This document shows, piece by piece, positions 1 through 12,636 of a stretch of DNA of 64,000 bases. Positions within the stretch are counted from its first letter, which is position 1. The number at the start of each line of letters is the position of its first letter. The stretch is from Panulirus ornatus (taxonomy: Eukaryota; Arthropoda; Malacostraca; Decapoda; Palinuridae). A model generated the notes under the pieces. It was not told where the DNA came from. It ran no database searches and saw only the letters and a program-made list of their open reading frames with translations. The stretch lies in NCBI RefSeq assembly GCF_036320965.1, contig NC_092279.1, forward strand, positions 17,783,741 through 17,847,740, read 5' to 3'. The translations under genes were made by a program, and so were the position numbers.

Positions 1-135
1 TGAAGTGGGGGGTATTACTACGCTCTTTCGTGGAGTCATGGTCACGAAGGGGGTCAAGGGTTCACCTCATTTACCGGGAGGGTTCGAGGCGGCAGACGTG
101 CAACGACGTCACCACCACACGGAGGAGGAGGTGGA

Positions 136-202
136 GGAGGAGGAGGAGGGAGAGGCGTCAACCTGGAGGAGGAGGAGGAGGGAGAGGCGTCAACCTCCCT
201 CA
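136..202. repeat. GGA-rich 33-bp tandem duplication
   Basis: A run of GGA triplets followed by GAGGCGTCAACCT occurs twice in a row with a period of about 33 bases. It opens a short acidic or arginine-rich reading frame by composition only. Confidence 0.7.
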
Positions 203-391
203 TCTTGATGCATCTCGTGTATGATGACCTAAACCAGATCAGGGTGGTGTACGCTCCGTCCCTGGCCAGGCGAGAAGAGGTTTAGAACACTGCTGACCAT
301 CGTACTGACGTCATACAGCTGTACTACCCTGTCTCTGTCAGTGTGTATTGGCTATGTGCAGCGCTGTTGGCTGTCCGACAGTAGATAGACC

Positions 392-540
392 AGTCACAGA
401 CCACCAGGTCATTTGTTATCCGTACCTTCCCATGTACAGATTGGCTCCAGCTGATAACCTGGTCACAGACCACCAGTGATGGTCATCTGTCCTTCCCGTG
501 TACAGTTCTGCAGCAGATAACGTGGCCATAGACCATTAGC
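392..540. repeat. Degenerate tandem duplication, about 65-75 bp
   Basis: The order CACAGACCACCAG, then a CCTTCCC-GTGTACAG block, then AGATAACGTGG or TGATAACCTGG occurs twice, and a third partial unit begins near 528. The copies are diverged, so this is an old minisatellite. The flanking sequence (203-391 and 750-1000) shows nothing recognisable. Confidence 0.5.
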
Positions 541-567
541 TCATCTGATTATATATAATATACATGA

Positions 568-750
<183 letters not shown>

Positions 751-1001
751 CTGCTCACTTAACAGCACACGACAATAACAGCGGGGTCGCCACGTGATAA
801 CGTTGCGGTCAACACACAGTTCAGCTGCCGTAGGAGGAGGGAGGAGGAGGGGCTGTTGTGGACGTGTGTATGGTGATGAGTACACGACCACATGGCGGCA
901 CGCAAACCCACCCCCTACCCGACCCTTGCCTCCTGTATCATGCTATGCTAATGGAAGGTGTGGGTTTGGGGCGACCTATTGCCACCCGGGGTTACGACCC
1001 G

Positions 1002-1042
1002 TGCGTGTGTGTGTGTGTGTGTGTGTGTGGGGGGGGGGGGGG
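1002..1042. repeat. (GT)n followed by a G14 run
   Basis: A GT array of about 14 units runs directly into a homopolymer of about 14 G. It borders the inverted minisatellite that follows. Confidence 0.95.
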
Positions 1043-1388
1043 AGATGTAGCGTCCATCCACCCAGGGTTGATGTGGGGGAGATGTAGCGTCCATCCACCC
1101 AGGGTTGATGGGGGAGATAATGTAGAGTCCACCTAGGGTTGATGAGGGGAGATGATGTAGACTCTACATCATCTCCCCCCTAATCAACCCTTGGTGGACT
1201 CTACATCATCTCCCCCCCATCAACACAAGGTGGACTCTACATCATCTCCCCCCCCCATCAACACAAGGTGGACTCTACATCATCTCCCCCATCAACCCTG
1301 GGTGGATGGACGCTACATCTCCCCCCACATCAACCCTGGGTGGATGGACGCTACATCTCCCCCCCACATCAACCCTGGGTGGAGAATA
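1040..1388. repeat. Inverted minisatellite with a near-perfect centre
   Basis: The unit GGAGATGTAGCGTCCATCC-ACCCAGGGTTGATG runs forward from 1040 to 1161 and as its reverse complement from 1163 to about 1388. The two arms meet at GATGATGTAGA-C-TCTACATCATC, an 11-bp perfect stem with a single spacer base at 1162. Units of about 40-48 bp carry deletions relative to one another. No coding role is apparent. The sequence from 1389 to 1740 holds only short CCT runs. Confidence 0.85.
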
Positions 1389-1740
1389 ACCAGCCTCTGT
1401 GACGTCAGCAGAGGAAAAAGTCGTACATCTACTCCACTTTTTTCCCCCTCCCTCCCTCCCTCCAAGCCAGCCAGAGATCCGGCTGGGCCATAACACAGGA
1501 GAGGTGAGGGCGCAACGCCACCGGGCCCCGGGCGTCTCACCCTTCGTGTCCTGGCAAGGCGCCCCCTGCAGAAGGTTCCTGCCAACCCACGGTAATCACC
1601 GTCTGGAGCTGGACACACGTATGTAGTTGACCATGAGGCACACGTGCCCAAAATGTCCTCGACCACTCACATCCAGGATGTTATGTATCTACTAATGGAA
1701 GAAGCATTGTTATTATGCCTCAATTATACCATCAACAGCC

Positions 1741-1741
1741 T

Positions 1742-1829
<88 letters not shown>
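1741..1829. repeat. Compound microsatellite (CT)n-(TA)n
   Basis: (CT)n at 1741-1777 changes directly to (TA)n at 1778-1829. Confidence 0.95.
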
Positions 1830-1832
<3 letters not shown>

Positions 1833-1950
1833 CATTATTTATCACATTATAACATCTGTACAAACATGATGAACCAATGTGATGTTCAAACACAATTTGA
1901 TGACCTGTGAACATGTCTACTGCTCCTCAAAAGAGGTTCAGGTCCGGAGG

Positions 1951-2255
1951 GGGTATGACCTGTCCTTCACCAGGTCACAGGGTATGACCTGTCCCTCTCA
2001 CCAGGTCATGGGGTATGACCTGTTCCTCTCACCAAGTCATGGGGTATGACCAGTCCCTCTCACTAGGTCATGGGGTATGACCTGTCCCTCTCACCAGGTC
2101 ATGGGGCATGACCAGTCCCTCTCACCAGGTCATGGGTATGACCTGTCCCTCTCACCAGGTCATGGGGTATGACCTGTCCCTCTCACCAAGTCATGGGGTA
2201 TGACCTGTCCCTCTCACCAGGTCATGGGGTATGACCTCTCCCTCTCGCCAGGTCC
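1951..2255. repeat. 31-bp minisatellite, about 10 copies
   Basis: The motif GGTATGACCTGTCCCTCT followed by CACCAGGTCATGG repeats with a 31-base period. Variants differ by single bases, such as ACCAGT for ACCTGT and CAAGTC for CAGGTC. Confidence 0.95.
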
Positions 2256-2480
2256 TGGGATCTGATAGTTCCTCAGGTTAATAAATAAAGTTGTATGCCA
2301 GGCCATGTTCAACCAGACACAAGGGAGTTAGTGACCTGCACCGAAGGATGTCTTCACAGCTACAGTCACAACCACTCGCAACTACAGCCACAACCAGTTA
2401 CAAGCACTCACAACTACAGTTACGACCAGTTTTTACCCCCAAGCGGACAGACTGCATGCATAATTTGCTAGTTACACACC

Positions 2481-2612
2481 CACCCACCCCACACACGTAC
2501 ACACTCACCCACCCCACAAACGTAAACACACACACACCCATTCCACACACGCACACACTCACCCACCCCACAAACGTAAACACACACACACCCATTCCAC
2601 ACACGCGCACAC
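2481..2612. repeat. 54-bp tandem repeat, about 2.4 copies
   Basis: A block from CACCCACCCCACAAACGTAA to CCATTCCACACACGC repeats with a 54-base period inside CA-rich sequence. The stretch 2640-3020 contains no recognisable gene. Confidence 0.85.
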
Positions 2613-3021
2613 TACTATCCTGCTGACTCAACTATAAATCATACACAACGAGAAACACGCAAGATGATAGACAGACAGACACTGCTAAGTGAGGTGGGTG
2701 ACAAAGCGCGGCCCTCTCCTCTTTTTAAAGTCAGAGATCCACATATGACCAGATACATCTGGTAGATAAATACAACCGGAATTAAACTTAAAATGAAAAA
2801 AAATACATCCTGTAAGATGGAGTCGAGGTATACAGTGGGGTGTAGTGGATGATTTGATTCTCCTTCCTCCTCCCACCTTCCGTCCCGGGACATGGGTGTT
2901 CTCCTGTCCTCTCCTAGGTGTCACCAGAGTAGTGTTCACCTCCTTCAGCAATACAGTATAACCAATTTGAAATAATTTCCTCCTCAAGTGGTATGTACAA
3001 TATACATTTTTTTCTTTTCAT

Positions 3022-3172
3022 ACAAATTCGCCAGTCCCCGCACCTGCGAGGTAGCGTTAAGAACAGAGGACTGAGCCTTAGAGGGAATATCCTCACTTAG
3101 CCCCCTTCTCTGTTCCTTTTTTTTTTAAGTAAAAAATGAGAGGGGAGGATTTCCAGACCCAAGATCCCTCAC
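3022..3172 (-). mobile_element. SINE-B copy (3' portion, diverged)
   Basis: Read on the minus strand, this ends in CTCTGTTCTTAACGCTACCT then CGCAGGTGCGGGGACTGGCG. Upstream is a GGAAATCCTCCCCTCTC block and a poly-A-like stretch. The same order of blocks occurs in the fullest copy at 27766-28003. No protein is encoded. The Nin-DC-like head seen in the full copy was not found here, so this copy is probably truncated. The interval 3173-3410 shows nothing recognisable. Confidence 0.7.
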
Positions 3173-3417
3173 GTTCAACACATAATATTCCTGTCTACAT
3201 TCAGTTACGTCCACTAGGATGTCACAACCACATCTTCACTATTCATGTACCAAATCCATAAAGTATTAATCAAATCCACAGATAATCATCATGAGAAAAA
3301 CTGACTACACAAAATTGGTATTGTACTCAAGAGGTGACGTTGAGGAAATAATCAGGTCCATCACACCATAACTTTTCTTAAAAGTTATTAGAATCCGTCC
3401 GCCACAGTAGCACCGAC

Positions 3418-3570
3418 ACACACACACACACACACACAACACACACACACGTCTGCAATGTGTTGTGAAGCAATCTCCATACTTTCAAATGAATGCACTT
3501 ATAACAGTGATACGAGTTGAATAAACTATAGTCTCTCAACTGGAACGAACACACACACACACACACACAC
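3418..3570. repeat. Short (CA)n tracts
   Basis: CA runs at about 3418-3450 (interrupted) and 3549-3570 flank roughly 100 bp of unremarkable sequence. Confidence 0.85.
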
Positions 3571-3639
3571 TGGGAGGGTCAGGCGCGGGGCAAGATGACG
3601 TTAAATTGCTTTCGAGGAACCTAGTATGTCGTGGGGGGG

Positions 3640-3641
<2 letters not shown>

Positions 3642-3700
<59 letters not shown>
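3642..3700. repeat. (GA)n microsatellite
   Basis: About 29 perfect GA units are followed by a GA-rich degenerate flank to about 3860. From 3860 to 4536 no gene or repeat could be recognised. Confidence 0.95.
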
Positions 3701-3703
<3 letters not shown>

Positions 3704-4532
3704 GGCGAGGCTGGGCTGGAGGCGTGGAGAGGTGAGGGAGGAGAGAGAAAGAGAGGTGAGGGAGGAAATAGAGTGGTATCTGTCGATGTTCGTCTCACGT
3801 TACGTGTATATGTGGCAGGTGAGGGGGAAGAGGAGGAGGGGGGGGAGGGGGATGTACTGAACAACAGCCCCAGGTTCGAGTTGACCAGACAACACAGCTC
3901 CTGGGGTTGGTCCAGTCCTGGCTACTGCTCTCCTCCAACTTTTGATTCTTATTCACCTTCACTTTCACTTGTCCGACAACGCCCCTTCCTAAAGTCTTGT
4001 ATACCTGACACCCGCTCCTCCTGGGGGTGAGAGCTTGTCTCCACCTGCTGCCCATCACAGTACGGAGGAGTTTGGGTGTGTCTCCTGAGGGAATGTCGCG
4101 GCATCCCCACCCCAGTCCACAAACAACGGAACGTGACAGAAGACAACGTCCGAAGCAACCCCAGTGCTGGCCACGCCGACGCGCAACACCTCCCGCTGCG
4201 ACCCAGGAAACAACAACAGTCAGCTTAATTTCCTCCCTCCCAGCCGGAGAGGGGGCGGGCCCCTCCAGGCTTGCCCTTGGCATCTGTGTTGGTCGCAGAC
4301 CAGGTGGTTCCTCCCTGGCTCAGCATTCTGACACACCCTAAAATGACACGCTGAAAATATTTCCACAAAACAGGAAAATCACATGTCCATCATTTCCAGC
4401 AATTAAACATGACAAGACATTTCCCTCCTTACCAGCCAAGCAAGACAACGTGTGATGGTTTCGTATGTGTTTACTTTGCGATAATCAACGGGCAGTATTT
4501 TCCTCTCTCATTATTTCCATATAATCGGTATA

Positions 4533-4536
<4 letters not shown>

Positions 4537-4599
<63 letters not shown>
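4537..4599. repeat. (TA)n microsatellite
   Basis: About 31 perfect TA units. The following 4600-5340 interval contains no recognisable gene or repeat. Confidence 0.95.
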
Positions 4600-4602
<3 letters not shown>

Positions 4603-5349
4603 TACACACTGGCCATGGATGACTATTCTCGTCACCTGCTTCGCTCCGATCACAATAATACGCTCAGGGTAAAAATGCCACTTGAAATATTGAGGGATAT
4701 TCTACAATCGCCCCAAGATGATCAGTACAAAATACTCTTTCAAGGAACAATTTACAGCGATCTAGGGATCTTAAAAGATTAATGATCATCTGTTCTTTCC
4801 CTGCTATTAACTCAAGATGATACTGATTTAACATGGTTGCAATCAAGGTAATGATAATGGTGGTCGAGGAGCATTCAGTTCTTGCTGAGAACGTATCTAA
4901 ACGAGGGAGGTGTTCCTTCCTCACAACACATCATCATTACGAGCCATCAATGGACCACTGCAGATACTGTAGGGCACCAGCCATGCATCACCACGCTGTG
5001 GGACGAGGTGGGAGGTCTCCGATGAACGGGAGAAGAAGGCCAATTTTACTTTGACAAGACAGAGGGAACATCTGAGGGGTTTCCATCTGACACAACGTCA
5101 AATTGCATAGCGGCAAAAAAAAAAAAACAAAATAAAACATCACAGTATGAACAGTTGAAGCCCGTGAGGCTGTGTGTGTGTGCGCGCGCGTGTCTGTGAA
5201 AGGCCCATCGTCCAAATGTCACCACTTACGAGACTCGATCACATTCTGCACATATTCCTTTTTCTCTCTCTTTATTTCTTGTCGGTCTATGATGGCCGGG
5301 AGAGGGCAGCAGTCAGCCTCCCACCAGCTCTACACACTTACATCTGAGC

Positions 5350-5424
5350 TGAAACATTTCGTTTCACTGAAACGTGCATTTCGTTTTTACTGAAACGTGC
5401 ATTTCGTTTTTACTGAAACGTGCG
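5350..5424. repeat. 23-bp tandem repeat, about 3 copies
   Basis: ACTGAAACGTGCATTTCGTT plus TTT recurs at 5366, 5389 and 5412 with an exact 23-base period. Confidence 0.9.
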
Positions 5425-5713
5425 TGATTCAGAATACATTTCATCTCTTCGGGGATGTCAAATGAAGTTCTCTCTCATTGTCTAATGGGTTTATCAGAAT
5501 CACTAGACCTACTCTAGTGTGTAACCCAACACCGTAGGTGAGCGCACCCGGGTTACGCGCTGGGGTGTGACAGACAGACCCTAGGAGATGTGGAGGAGAC
5601 CTCACCAAAGGATGTCGGTGGAGGATGTGTCGAGGACAGTGTAGGACCCCGAGCAAGGAAGGGGACGGCGCCTGACACGAGATCACACAGTGGCCTCTCT
5701 GGGACTGGGCGAA

Positions 5714-5714
<1 letters not shown>

Positions 5715-5768
<54 letters not shown>

Positions 5769-5830
5769 GCGGCAGTGGTTCGCGCTGGCGAAGCCGTCAC
5801 TCGGAGGGTGTGTGTGTGTGTGTGTGTGTG

Positions 5831-5909
<79 letters not shown>
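5715..5909. repeat. Compound microsatellite (CA)n ... (GT)n-(GA)n
   Basis: (CA)n at 5715-5766, a 41-bp unique spacer, (GT)n at 5808-5832 and (GA)n at 5833-5909. The CA and GT tracts are complementary and could pair as a hairpin around the spacer. Confidence 0.95.
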
Positions 5910-5912
<3 letters not shown>

Positions 5913-6091
5913 TTACAACACGATGTTAAGACAAAGGTGAATAACTGGAGAGGTGCGCGGAGGGAGGGTGGGTGGACACCTGTGACGCTGGTAAGAGCAC
6001 CGGGGAAGAGGAAGGGAAGGCTATGAAGGAGGAGGAGGAGGAGGCTACTAGCAGCAAGTGTGAGGAGGGAGGGGAGGCCATAGCCCCAGCA

Positions 6092-6093
<2 letters not shown>

Positions 6094-6158
<65 letters not shown>
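6094..6158. repeat. (GA)n microsatellite
   Basis: About 32 perfect GA units, preceded by GGA-rich sequence from about 6027. Confidence 0.95.
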
Positions 6159-6414
6159 AGAGTAGAGGTGATCTACCACCATCCAACAGACCTCAGGTCA
6201 CCTCGGGTCAGCCACACACACACTCCACCATTTCCTCCCTCCCTCCCTCCAGTGGCCTTCCCTTCAACTTGCCTTAATTTGCATACTCAGTGAGGCTCGA
6301 CGGAGCGGCTTATCTCGCTGGTGTCTCGCGCTCCGAAATATGGCTCTGTCATTCGCCTGAATATACTGGTAGATTGTGCCTCTATATCTGTCTGGATTTA
6401 TACACGCAACACTG

Positions 6415-6725
6415 CACAACATGCACTACAGTATACACTACACTGAACTACAATACAGTATAGTACACTGCAGTACACTGAACTACAGTACAGTATAGTA
6501 CACTACAGTACACAGAACTACAGCACAGTATAGTACACTGCGCTACATTGAACTACAGCACAGTATAGTACACTGCAGTACATTGAACTACAGCACAGTA
6601 TAGTACACTGCACTACATTGAACTACAGCACAGTATAGTACACTGCAGTACATTGAACTACAGCACAGTATAGTACACTGCACTACATTGAACTAATGTA
6701 CAGTAAAGTACACTACAGAACACTA
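6415..6725. repeat. 35-bp minisatellite
   Basis: The unit CAGTATAGTACACTGCAGTA plus CATTGAACTACAGCA repeats about eight times and is degenerate at both ends. Alternate units carry CACTGCACTACATTG or CACTGCAGTACATTG, hinting at a two-unit higher-order pattern in the centre. Confidence 0.9.
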
Positions 6726-6886
6726 CACAACACTTATTCCACCTTCCAATTCGTAAGTAATGATACCGTATTCCGTTTTCTTTTTGGCTTTACGAGTTTT
6801 ATGCATCCCTTGTTGCCTTCGCTCGTTCGTGTGACTCTGGACAATGTTCTGAGCCTATAGCTTTGTTGTGATGAGGGGAGACGGGG

Positions 6887-7320
6887 GGGGGGGGGGTCAT
6901 GGCTAGGGAATGGTCGTTATGTAGAGATTGGGGTTGTGTGCAGGTCATGGGGGTCGTGAGTAAAGCACTGGGAAGGTCGTGAGTAGGTCTTGGGGGTTTG
7001 AGGAGTTTAGTCACCTGGGGTCATCTGTGGGTCATAGGTCGTGTGTAGGGCATGAAGGGTCAAGAGTAAGTCATGAGGTGGGGTTGGGGTGGGGGGGTCA
7101 CAAGTGCGTTACGGGGGTCGTATGTAGGTCATAGGTTCGTGTGTAGGTCACGGGGTCAAGGGTGTAGGTCACGGGGTCGTGTGAAGGTCACGGGGTCAAG
7201 TGTGTAGGTCACGGGGGTCGTGTGAAGGTCACGGGGTCATGTGTAGGTCACGGGGGTCGTGTGTAGGTCACGGGTTCAAGTGTGTAGGTCACGGGGTCAA
7301 GTGTGTAGGTCATCTTCGGT
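6887..7320. repeat. GTC-rich minisatellite, about 20-bp unit
   Basis: GTGTAGGTCACGGGGTCAAG and GTGTAGGTCACGGGGGTCGT units are clear from 7130 to 7315. A more degenerate series with the same GGTCATGGGGGTCGTGAG theme extends back to a G run at 6887. The sequence 7321-7690 holds nothing recognisable. Confidence 0.85.
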
Positions 7321-7689
7321 CAGGGCGTCTCAGACTGAGCCTCTCCTCCTCCCCCAAACCATCCACGACCCATAGCAACGACCATCACCCACCCCTCCAA
7401 CCACACACCCTCTTCCCCCAAACGACCAAATGAGCCGGTCAAGATAATTCGTAATTAGACAAAGAGCGATCGAGAGGCCTAACTGGGCGTTACGTCACGG
7501 AGAAGGGGGGGGGGGAGGAGATTAACACCCCCTGTCCGCGGTGGATTAGTACCTATCATTTACCTGATTAAACTGGTCGTTTATCATGGCTGGGTTAAAC
7601 CAGCCCTACACACCACACCCCCTTAGTCAACAGGTTTAAGAAAATACGACCGGTGTTTGGCGAGGTGTCTGGCGTCTTTGCGTATAACC

Positions 7690-7987
7690 CTTTGGTCAAG
7701 ACGTTTTACAACCCTTTAGTGACGTGCGACGTTTGAACTGGTTCTTTAAAGTGGGTGACAGTCGGTTCAAAGGTCAGGCCGTCACCCCCAAGGGGCGTGC
7801 GATCGTAGCAGTCACGGGTCGTACTGTCGTGCTCAAGGATCATCCCGTCGTGCTCAAGGATAGTACCGTCGTGCTCAAAGATCGTACCGTCGTGCTCAAG
7901 GATCGTACCGTCGTGCTCAAAGATCGAACCGTCGTGCTCAAAGATCGTCCCGTCGTGCTCAAAGATCGTACCGTCGAGCTAAAAGGT

Positions 7988-7988
<1 letters not shown>
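7690..7988 (+). repeat. GTCGT palindromic repeat family, copy with 21-bp array
   Basis: The core TTCAAAGGTCAGGCCGTCAC is followed by CCCCAAGGGGCGTGCGATCG, then about eight 21-bp units of the form CGTACCGTCGTGCTCAAGGA. The 21-base length keeps the forward frame open, giving VLKDRTV repeats. I read this as satellite expansion within a dispersed element, not as a protein. Confidence 0.8.

Positions 7989-8049
<61 letters not shown>
7989..8049. repeat. (GA)n microsatellite
   Basis: About 30 perfect GA units begin immediately after the last 21-bp unit of the preceding element. Confidence 0.95.
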
Positions 8050-8051
<2 letters not shown>

Positions 8052-10420
8052 ATTTATGGCTTGGGACTTGTTCCCCGGAGTCGTGTGTTTACCACCATCA
8101 CCTTGCTCGACTGCTGGTGAGGCGCGCGATACACCCGCCTCCCACCTTTACCCTCACTCATACCATAACTTCATTATGCATCAACGCCGTTATGTCATCC
8201 CATGCCCCCGAGCGACCCACCTCTAATTAACACATATAATGTCATGACAACCCGCGCTGCCCCCGCCCTTGGAGGCTGCCTGTCACCTATCTTCAAGGAG
8301 GGAGGTTCTTAATCAGACGTTGTTGTTATCACTGACACACACGAACACAGATTAACCCCAACACCCCGACAATGTTCGAACCAAATGACCGCAAACACGT
8401 CCTCCACCTCTGGAGGTATTAGGTAAGCCATGATTACGACACTCTACAGCTGACCTTCAGGGACCTATGGAGACCTCTGACCTGTATTTCCGGTAAAAGA
8501 GGTGTTCGAATTCGCCCTGTGAGGAAGATGAACCCATGAACTAAGCTTCGAAATGCTTTCCGAGAGTAGCTGAGGAGGGTTCGTATCGGCCTAAACGTTG
8601 TTGCAATGATACGTACTTGTATACCTGACCTAGATGGTGGCTGCTGGGGGCGCGCTCCCAGAAGCCTCCATTATTCAACTTCCTCCTCCTCCTCCTCCGT
8701 CATCGCCTCCATCAAGAGGTTACCCTGCCCCCTGGTGTGTGTGTGTGTGTGTGTGTGTTGCCCCTGGGTGAAGATGAGAGAGACGACGATCCAGAACAAA
8801 TTTTGTTCATATCCTCCCAACCACTTGGCAACCAGGTCCCGCTACAGATGGCGTTGTTACGAGCAGACACGACCACATACTGCATGATGACGCTTCTTGT
8901 CCATCCACACTGTGTGGGGTCTACACAACACTCAATTCCACCTGCACACGGTTGATCCACACACGTTTACTTCCCATCCATCTCATGTACATTCACGAAC
9001 ACCTCAACTTCAGCTTACTCCATTCATTTCCACGTCCGATGTCACCAGTCACACACAGTGCATTCATACATCATCATCACTATCCACACACCATCTCAAC
9101 ACATTACTCACTTATTCCTTCACTTAACCACAAAATGCGTCGAGTATTACCATGCATTCTTAATCCATCCTGTGGACGAAGCCACTAAAGAGAAAACGGA
9201 GTACACAAAAGATCCAGGAACTGGGCTTCAGTGACTGAATTATATAAAAAACTACATGATCACTGAACCGCATATTGGAACTGAGCAACGACGATTGAAT
9301 TCTATAAAAGAAAGATAGTTAAGTTAAAATCTTTTTAAGAATCTGTCCAGATTACTACTTTTTTTTTCTCTCTCTTGCCAATAAACAGAGGAAGACCGCA
9401 GCTGCTAGTTGGTCGGTTCTCCTGCGCATTCCGAGACCAGAATGGTAAAGAAATCATAAGATGTACCCTGGCTCCATCATGAATAATGCCGTCACACGTG
9501 CGTCACGCTTCTGACAAAACATAAGACACTCAAGCAGAGGAGGAGCCTCTTGCTGTCAGTCGAGACAAAGAACAACCATTCACACTCAGGTTACATCTTT
9601 CCAGGTGACATGAAGACATTTTTGAAGGTAATGAGAAAAGCCACACAGAACAGCCTCGCTCACCTCAGTGTCATGCAACATCAACATTTATATAATTTGT
9701 CTCTAACCCCCACCTGATCCATGAAGACCTTCCCATATCACTGACGTAAATACAATCTCTTGCCTTGAGGGATTGAGGCCTCTATTGTTGATCCTGACTC
9801 CCTCTGTCAGAACAACAACAGAACTTCAACCAGCTGCCAGTGGCTCGTCTTACGAGACTCACCTACGAGACCCATTCACGAGACCCATCCACCTGTGGAT
9901 GCACCGCGTGCTCGACTGTCCCCGACCGTAATGGTGTCAGTCCCTATGATGAAAGGCGTCTAGTTTATCTCTCAGCTCAGGACCCAACCTGAGCTGAGAC
10001 CTAAAAGGAGGGGAAAATAAGAGGGAACATTGTTATCGATGGGAATATAATATCCCCTGGGACGGGAGAGGACACCTTCTGCTTCACACCGCGAGGGTCA
10101 TCAGCACCATTCGTTCTGAGCCTGGTAGCAACACCAACAATTCATTCCAGGTAAATTCTACCTCTGGAGGAAAGAGAGTCTGGAACTCTCTAGGTGCGTG
10201 GACTGGAACTGGTTTTTTCTTCTTCTCAGGATGCAGGTTGGCACCAGTAAGACGATTAACTCATTCACTGTGTCTCCTGGGACTCTTGGACAACCAAGTC
10301 CTTTCCTCGTAAGTCAAATCTTCAGTCGTACTGAGACAGTAGGAGAATAAATCTTAATTTCTTTTTCATTGTGTGTTCTTTGTAGGGCTTCCCAGGCGAG
10401 CTCTCTTTAGTCAGTAGGGC
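8050..10420. other. Unassigned, mostly unique-looking sequence
   Basis: Apart from a short (GT)n at about 8738-8759, no array, retroelement or reading frame above chance length was recognised. It could contain non-coding exons or intron sequence, but nothing visible decides this. Confidence 0.5.
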
Positions 10421-10421
<1 letters not shown>

Positions 10422-10469
<48 letters not shown>

Positions 10470-10547
10470 CACAAACATACACAAACACACAATTCTGAAT
10501 TCCCAGTACACTCAACATAATGAAGACCTAAAAACACCATGTAACAC

Positions 10548-10622
<75 letters not shown>
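10422..10622. repeat. (CA)n and (GA)n microsatellites
   Basis: (CA)n occupies 10422-10468 and (GA)n 10552-10622, separated by about 80 bp of unique sequence. The minus-strand 191-codon frame across this block is an artefact of the two arrays. Confidence 0.95.
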
Positions 10623-10624
<2 letters not shown>

Positions 10625-10918
10625 CTTGACCTCTGACCTTCCTGTGGGTGGGAGGTGGGGGTGTGACAACAATAGTTCCCCCCCCCCCCTCTCTCTTTTA
10701 CAGAGGTCACCTCGTCCTGGTGTATTCAACAAGGAGCTGTTGTTCAATCCCCCCCACCTCCTCCCCCGGCCTGTGGCTGGCGCCCTGTGAGGGTGGGCCG
10801 TGGAGGATGGCAGGATGTGCCGGGCGCTGAACAATTTGTTTAAATGATATGGCTGGAAACGAGGGGGGAGGGGGGAGGGGATGCCGCTGTGAGACACTGG
10901 GGCTTGTGTGAGGTGGTA

Positions 10919-11560
10919 ATGATCATCAGTGATTTAGGATCAATATTCTGTGGGATTATACATCTTTGAGTTGGGTCTAAACACAGAGAGGATTCACTCA
11001 ATGATTAACCCCTTGATCACGACGGTATGACCACTTCTGCGCGACCTGTGACGTACGACCCTTGGGTATGACGGCGTAACCTTTGACCTGAAGGTCAGGT
11101 CAAAGGCATGCCTTTCATGCCTAAGGATTGCTCCTCCGTCGTCCCAAACGATTAATGTGGTTTTAAATCTACATAGAAAAACTGTCATGGTCGGATTTAA
11201 GTAACTTTTGAATTATTAATCACTTATACTTTATTGGACTTGAGAGTAAAATCATATTCTTAGATGCATGATTAACGTATCTTGTGATCAGAAAAATTTT
11301 CCTACCATCACAACAGATTAATGAACGTAAATGATCACTTATCAAGCGATGGCCATCGTCAGTGTAATCATTCTGGCTGCTGTCCAGTAATCTTACTGTG
11401 TTATCACTGATTAATACCGAGATCACGACAAATCTGGATGCCAGCAGTAAAGTTAATCCAATGTTATGAGACCAGCGATTAATTTCGACTGTGATTACGT
11501 CGCCTGGCGAGCGCATGCAACATTTCATTGTGATCAGTGATTAATACGATCCGTAGTTAA
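10919..11560. other. Region rich in GATTAAT and TGATCA motifs
   Basis: GATTAA or its close variants recur at about eight places (for example near 11000, 11150, 11270, 11310, 11410, 11480 and 11540), often beside GATCAC or GATCAG. It overlaps one GTCGT-family copy. Whether this is a degraded tandem repeat or a cluster of homeodomain-type sites cannot be told from sequence alone. Confidence 0.3.
11015..11135. repeat. GTCGT palindromic repeat family, core palindrome copy
   Basis: The core CCTTTGACCTGA-AGG-TCAGGTCAAAGG is a perfect 12-bp stem with a 3-base loop. It is flanked by imperfect complementary arms (ACCCTTGGGTATGACGGCGT against ATGCCTTTCATGCCTAAGGA). This copy shows the hairpin nature of the family most clearly and carries no 21-bp array. 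Confidence 0.8.
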
Positions 11561-11948
11561 GAATCAAACCACCACCACCACAAACAAGCTCTTGTTCGAC
11601 GATGTCCGCTATGAGATAATTACTCCCCGTGTGTAATTATCATAATAAGGATGACAATGCAGGCGACACTCCTGCGTGACGTCAGAAACACGTAACGGAT
11701 ACGATTCAAAGAAAATGGAATTCAAACAACAGGGCGAAAGACCCCCACTCCCTCGCTTCCTGCTCCCCGCCTTAAGGTGGACACCAGCGGCGGCACCTAC
11801 GGGTGTTTCAGGGAATCATCCACGCTTTGCTCCTTCCACTCTAGCGTATTACAAAGTGAGAATACAGGAGGGGAGGATATTCGACCAACTCAGCTCCCAC
11901 CCCAACGATGGCATGGATATGCCAATCTACCTACCTATCTCCCAATCT

Positions 11949-11965
11949 ATCTATCTATCTATCTA

Positions 11966-12020
<55 letters not shown>
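11949..12020. repeat. (CTAT)n-(TA)n-T34 tract
   Basis: CTAT units pass into (TA)n and then a run of about 34 T. On the minus strand the T run is a poly-A tail immediately 3' of the LINE-B copy at 12021-12638. Confidence 0.9.
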
Positions 12021-12023
<3 letters not shown>

Positions 12024-12636
12024 CTTTGTCGCTGTCTCCCGCGTTTGCGAGGTAGCGCAAGGAAACAGACGAAAGAAATGGCCCAACCCCCCCCCCCCCA
12101 TACACATGTACATACACACGTCCACACACGCAAATATTCATACCTACACAGCTTTCCATGGTTTACCCCAGACGCTTCACATGCCTTGATTCAATCCACT
12201 GACAGCACGTCAACCCCTGTATACCACATCGCTCCAATTCACTCTATTCCTTGCCCTCCTTTCACCCTCCTGCATGTTCAGGCCCCGATCACACAAAATC
12301 CTTTTCACTCCATCTTTCCACCTCCAATTTGGTCTCCCTCTTCTCCTCGTTCCCTCCACCTCCGACACATATATCCTCTTGGTCAATCTTTCCTCACTCA
12401 TTCTCTCCATGTGCCCAAACCACTTCAAAACACCCTCTTCTGCTCTCTCAACCACGCTCTTTTTATTTCCACACATCTCTCTTACCCTTACGTTACTTAC
12501 TCGATCAAACCACCTCACACCACACATTGTCCTCAAACATCTCATTTCCAGCACATCCATCCTCCTACGCACAACTCTATCCATAGCCCACGCCTCGCAA
12601 CCATACAACATTGTTGGAACTACTATTCCTTCAAAC

